8,766 nt of DNA, from NCBI GenBank assembly GCA_030745955.1, contig JASLNQ010000075.1:1-8766 (forward strand), read 5' to 3'. The translations under genes and the position numbers were made by a program. This DNA is from Dehalococcoidia bacterium (lineage in GTDB: Bacteria > Chloroflexota > Dehalococcoidia > UBA1151 > UBA1328). The notes under the pieces were generated by a model. The model was not told where the DNA came from. It searched no databases and saw nothing but the letters and a program-made list of their open reading frames with translations. Positions 7,711 to 8,766 of this stretch are shown in pieces; positions within the stretch are counted from its first letter, which is position 1, and the number at the start of each line of letters is the position of its first letter.

Positions 7711-7788
7711 CTCGGATTCTCCTTCGGGTGGTTAAAAAAAGCTCTACTACAAACAGCCCGCCAGACAGTTTAACCCCCCCGAACCGGC

Positions 7789-7830
7789 ATTCCGACCGCA
7801 GCGGAGGAATCTAACCCAAACCTGCCAGCG
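7789..7830. repeat. 42-bp palindrome-headed repeat, copy 1
   Basis: The head has arms ATTCC (7789-7793) and GGAAT (7806-7810) around the core GACCGCAGCGGA, within which CCG and CGG can also pair. It is followed by a tail CTAACCCAAACCTGCCAGC nearly identical to that of copy 2. It lies in the 270 bp non-coding stretch between the aldolase and peroxiredoxin genes. I recall heads of this general design, with GAGCGNAGCGA-like cores, as common dispersed palindromes in environmental bacterial genomes. Confidence 0.75.
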
Positions 7831-7892
7831 CGAATCAATCAAAGCAACCGGCCTGTCGCTTCTCATCCCACGCCACCACCGAATCCACCGTC

Positions 7893-7934
7893 ATCTCGAC
7901 CGCAGCGGAGAGATCTAACCCCCACCTGCCAGCA
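7893..7934. repeat. 42-bp palindrome-headed repeat, copy 2
   Basis: The head has arms ATCTC (7893-7897) and GAGAT (7910-7914) around exactly the same 12-base core as copy 1, and the tail differs from copy 1 at only two adjacent bases in the first 19. Compared with copy 1 the arms have changed at two paired positions on both sides, keeping the stem. The copies start 104 bp apart. The intervening 62 bp shows no obvious structure. Confidence 0.75.
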
Positions 7935-7980
7935 ACAACAACCCAAACGGAAGCAACACCGTCCGAGCAACCACCACGCC

Positions 7981-8451
7981 CTACAGCTTCCCGATCTCCT
8001 GGAGCAGCTCCTCCGAACCCGGAATCGAGTCGGTGTACACATTCGACCACCGGATCACACCCTCGCCATCGATTATGAAAATCGACCGCCGGGAATTACC
8101 ACGCTGCTCGTTGAAAACGTCATACAAACGCGAAACCTCGCCGTGCGGCCAGAAGTCACTCGCAACCGGAAACGGCACCCCGTCGTAATCGACGTGTTCG
8201 CCCATGCTCTTTATCCAGGCAACCTGAACAGGCACTGAGTCGCAGCTAATCTCGACAATCTCGGTGTTCGCAGCCTGGAACTTGTCGTAATTTGCGCGGA
8301 ACCCGCGCACCTGGTTCAGTCACCCACCGGTAAAACTGGCCGGGTGGAACCCAACGACCACGATCTTCCCACGCAGATCGGAAAGCGTGACGGGATCGGA
8401 CTGACTTTTCAGCGTGAAATCGGGTGCAGGGGTGCCGGGTTGAAGTGCCAT
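7981..8451 (-). CDS. Selenocysteine-containing peroxiredoxin (in-frame UGA)
   Basis: This is a predicted 156-aa cytoplasmic thiol/selenol peroxidase of the AhpC/TSA (AhpE/BCP-like) family, reducing hydroperoxides. MALQPGTPAPDFTL is the family N-terminus. VVVGFHPASFTGG (31-43) leads into a TGA codon read as residue 44, then LNQVRGF. This matches P-x3-T-x2-C, with the TGA at the peroxidatic cysteine. Arg122 in RRSIFIIDGEG (121-131) is the conserved active-site arginine. The two halves are in the same frame with no insertion or deletion, and the protein is otherwise full length. The only Cys is Cys70 (EISCDS), so it would act as a one-Sec type enzyme or use Cys70 or another partner for resolution. 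The start is ATG at 8449-8451 with GGAG twelve bases upstream. It follows the amidohydrolase_2 gene by 46 bp. Without Sec insertion, a 43-aa dead peptide would result. The sel genes are not in this window. Confidence 0.8.
8293..8309 (-). promoter_or_regulatory. Candidate bacterial SECIS hairpin
   Basis: Read on the minus strand, TGCGCGG and CCGCGCA form a perfect 7-bp stem around the loop GTT. The stem begins ten bases after the TGA codon, and the loop G is the 18th base after it. As I recall, bacterial SECIS elements lie directly after the UGA within the coding sequence, with a G among the first loop bases; in E. coli fdhF the minimal upper hairpin is about 17 nt and starts about 11 nt after UGA. 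The bulged U of the fdhF stem is not evident here. The hairpin encodes residues 48-53 (VRGFRA). Confidence 0.65.
8320..8322 (-). other. Predicted selenocysteine codon (UGA)
   Basis: This TGA sits at codon 44 of the peroxiredoxin, at the position of the peroxidatic cysteine. TGA is used as a normal stop by the KDG kinase gene in this window, so genome-wide reassignment of UGA is not the explanation. A single substitution from TGC or TGT to TGA at exactly this codon would be the alternative. Confidence 0.75.
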
Positions 8452-8497
8452 AAGAAGTAAATGCTCCGTACCTGGTGAAAAATCATGACCAGCAATA

Positions 8498-8766
8498 CTA
8501 CCGGTTGTCCCAGTCCCAGATATGCATCGCGTTATCGCCAAGGAGCATTGCCCGCTCATCGGCCTTCAGCCAACTGAACCCATCCCGAACCAGTCGAAGC
8601 TCATCCTCAAGCGACAACCACCCGTGATCGACCCAGTGGTGGCCCGGATACCCGGTACCCCACATGCACCGGTCAATCCCGAATGCATCAATCGCCAGCT
8701 TTACCGCACCGTGCATGTCGGCAAACGGGAACTCACCCTCCGACCGGTTGTGGACATCGGAAATCT
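8498..8766 (-). CDS. Amidohydrolase_2-family protein, C-terminal part
   Basis: The last 88 or so residues of a TIM-barrel metal-dependent hydrolase of the amidohydrolase_2 (ACMSD-like) family are visible; the gene continues past the right edge. The frame is open from the window edge, beginning ISDVHNRSEGEFPFADMHGA, so the internal ATG at 8714-8716 is not the start. AIDAFGIDRCMWGTGYPGHHW matches the family's late strand, where relatives usually have a GSDYP or GTDYP motif whose Asp is a metal ligand. Here that Asp reads Gly. The C-terminus LLGDNAMHIWDW is the usual ending (GxNAxxLW-like). The stop TAG lies 46 bp upstream of the peroxiredoxin start, so the two may share a transcript. Substrate and N-terminal metal ligands are not visible. 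Confidence 0.75.
   Translation of the reverse strand, partial: ISDVHNRSEGEFPFADMHGAVKLAIDAFGIDRCMWGTGYPGHHWVDHGWLSLEDELRLVRDGFSWLKADERAMLLGDNAMHIWDWDNR

Noticed and set aside
7734..7740. Intrinsic terminator at the T-run on the minus strand upstream of the aldolase
   Set aside because: No adequate hairpin directly precedes the T-run; it may instead be an AT-rich leader of the aldolase message.
7789..7934. CRISPR array
   Set aside because: There are only two units, the head is a long palindrome with variable arms, and the copies differ; no cas genes are nearby.
7835..8050. Small minus-strand gene upstream of the aldolase region
   Set aside because: The frame runs through repeat copy 2 and overlaps the end of the peroxiredoxin in another frame; its translation is low-complexity and family-less.
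7981..8451. Peroxiredoxin as two separate genes or a frameshifted pseudogene
   Set aside because: The halves are in one frame with no missing residues, the stop coincides with the catalytic Cys codon, and a hairpin follows at SECIS distance.
5909..8451. Genome-wide UGA reassignment (alternative genetic code)
   Set aside because: The KDG kinase ends with TGA at the expected family length, so UGA acts as a stop outside the peroxiredoxin.

Overview
The window is a GC-rich (roughly 60%) bacterial segment with nine protein genes: eight complete and one cut by the right edge. The Pro/Thr-rich linkers in a DUF4382 lipoprotein, frequent GTG/TTG starts, and the mix of amidohydrolases, a gamma-glutamyltransferase-like enzyme and a KDG kinase/KDPG aldolase pair suggest Chloroflexota, perhaps a Dehalococcoidia/SAR202-like heterotroph. 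This taxonomic guess rests on style and content, not on a marker gene.

Left part (1-1040): a minus-strand DUF4382 lipoprotein ends at an amber codon, beyond which the same Pro/Thr-rich reading frame continues to the window edge. A roughly 200 bp divergent intergenic region follows. Middle part (1041-5769): four plus-strand genes with gaps of only 44-48 bp form a probable operon. They encode a metal-dependent amidohydrolase, a sugar-phosphate isomerase/epimerase-like TIM barrel, a gamma-glutamyltransferase-family Ntn hydrolase and a SLOG/LOG-like nucleotide-binding protein. This looks like a catabolic unit for an amide- or acyl-bearing compound, but the substrate cannot be read from sequence.

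Right part (5909-8766): everything is on the minus strand. KDPG aldolase followed by KDG kinase completes the lower Entner-Doudoroff route from 2-keto-3-deoxygluconate to pyruvate and glyceraldehyde 3-phosphate. Further right are a peroxiredoxin and the C-terminal part of an amidohydrolase_2-type protein. The 270 bp between the aldolase and the peroxiredoxin carries two copies of a 42 bp palindrome-headed repeat, and a divergent relative lies between the convergent SLOG and kinase genes.

The most notable feature is the peroxiredoxin. It appears broken by a TGA codon, but both halves are in the same frame and the TGA sits exactly at the peroxidatic cysteine of the P-x3-T-x2-C motif. Ten bases after it lies a perfect 7-bp GC-rich hairpin with a GUU loop, in the right place for a bacterial SECIS element. 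I read this as a selenocysteine peroxiredoxin that an automatic pipeline would split into two fragments or call a pseudogene.
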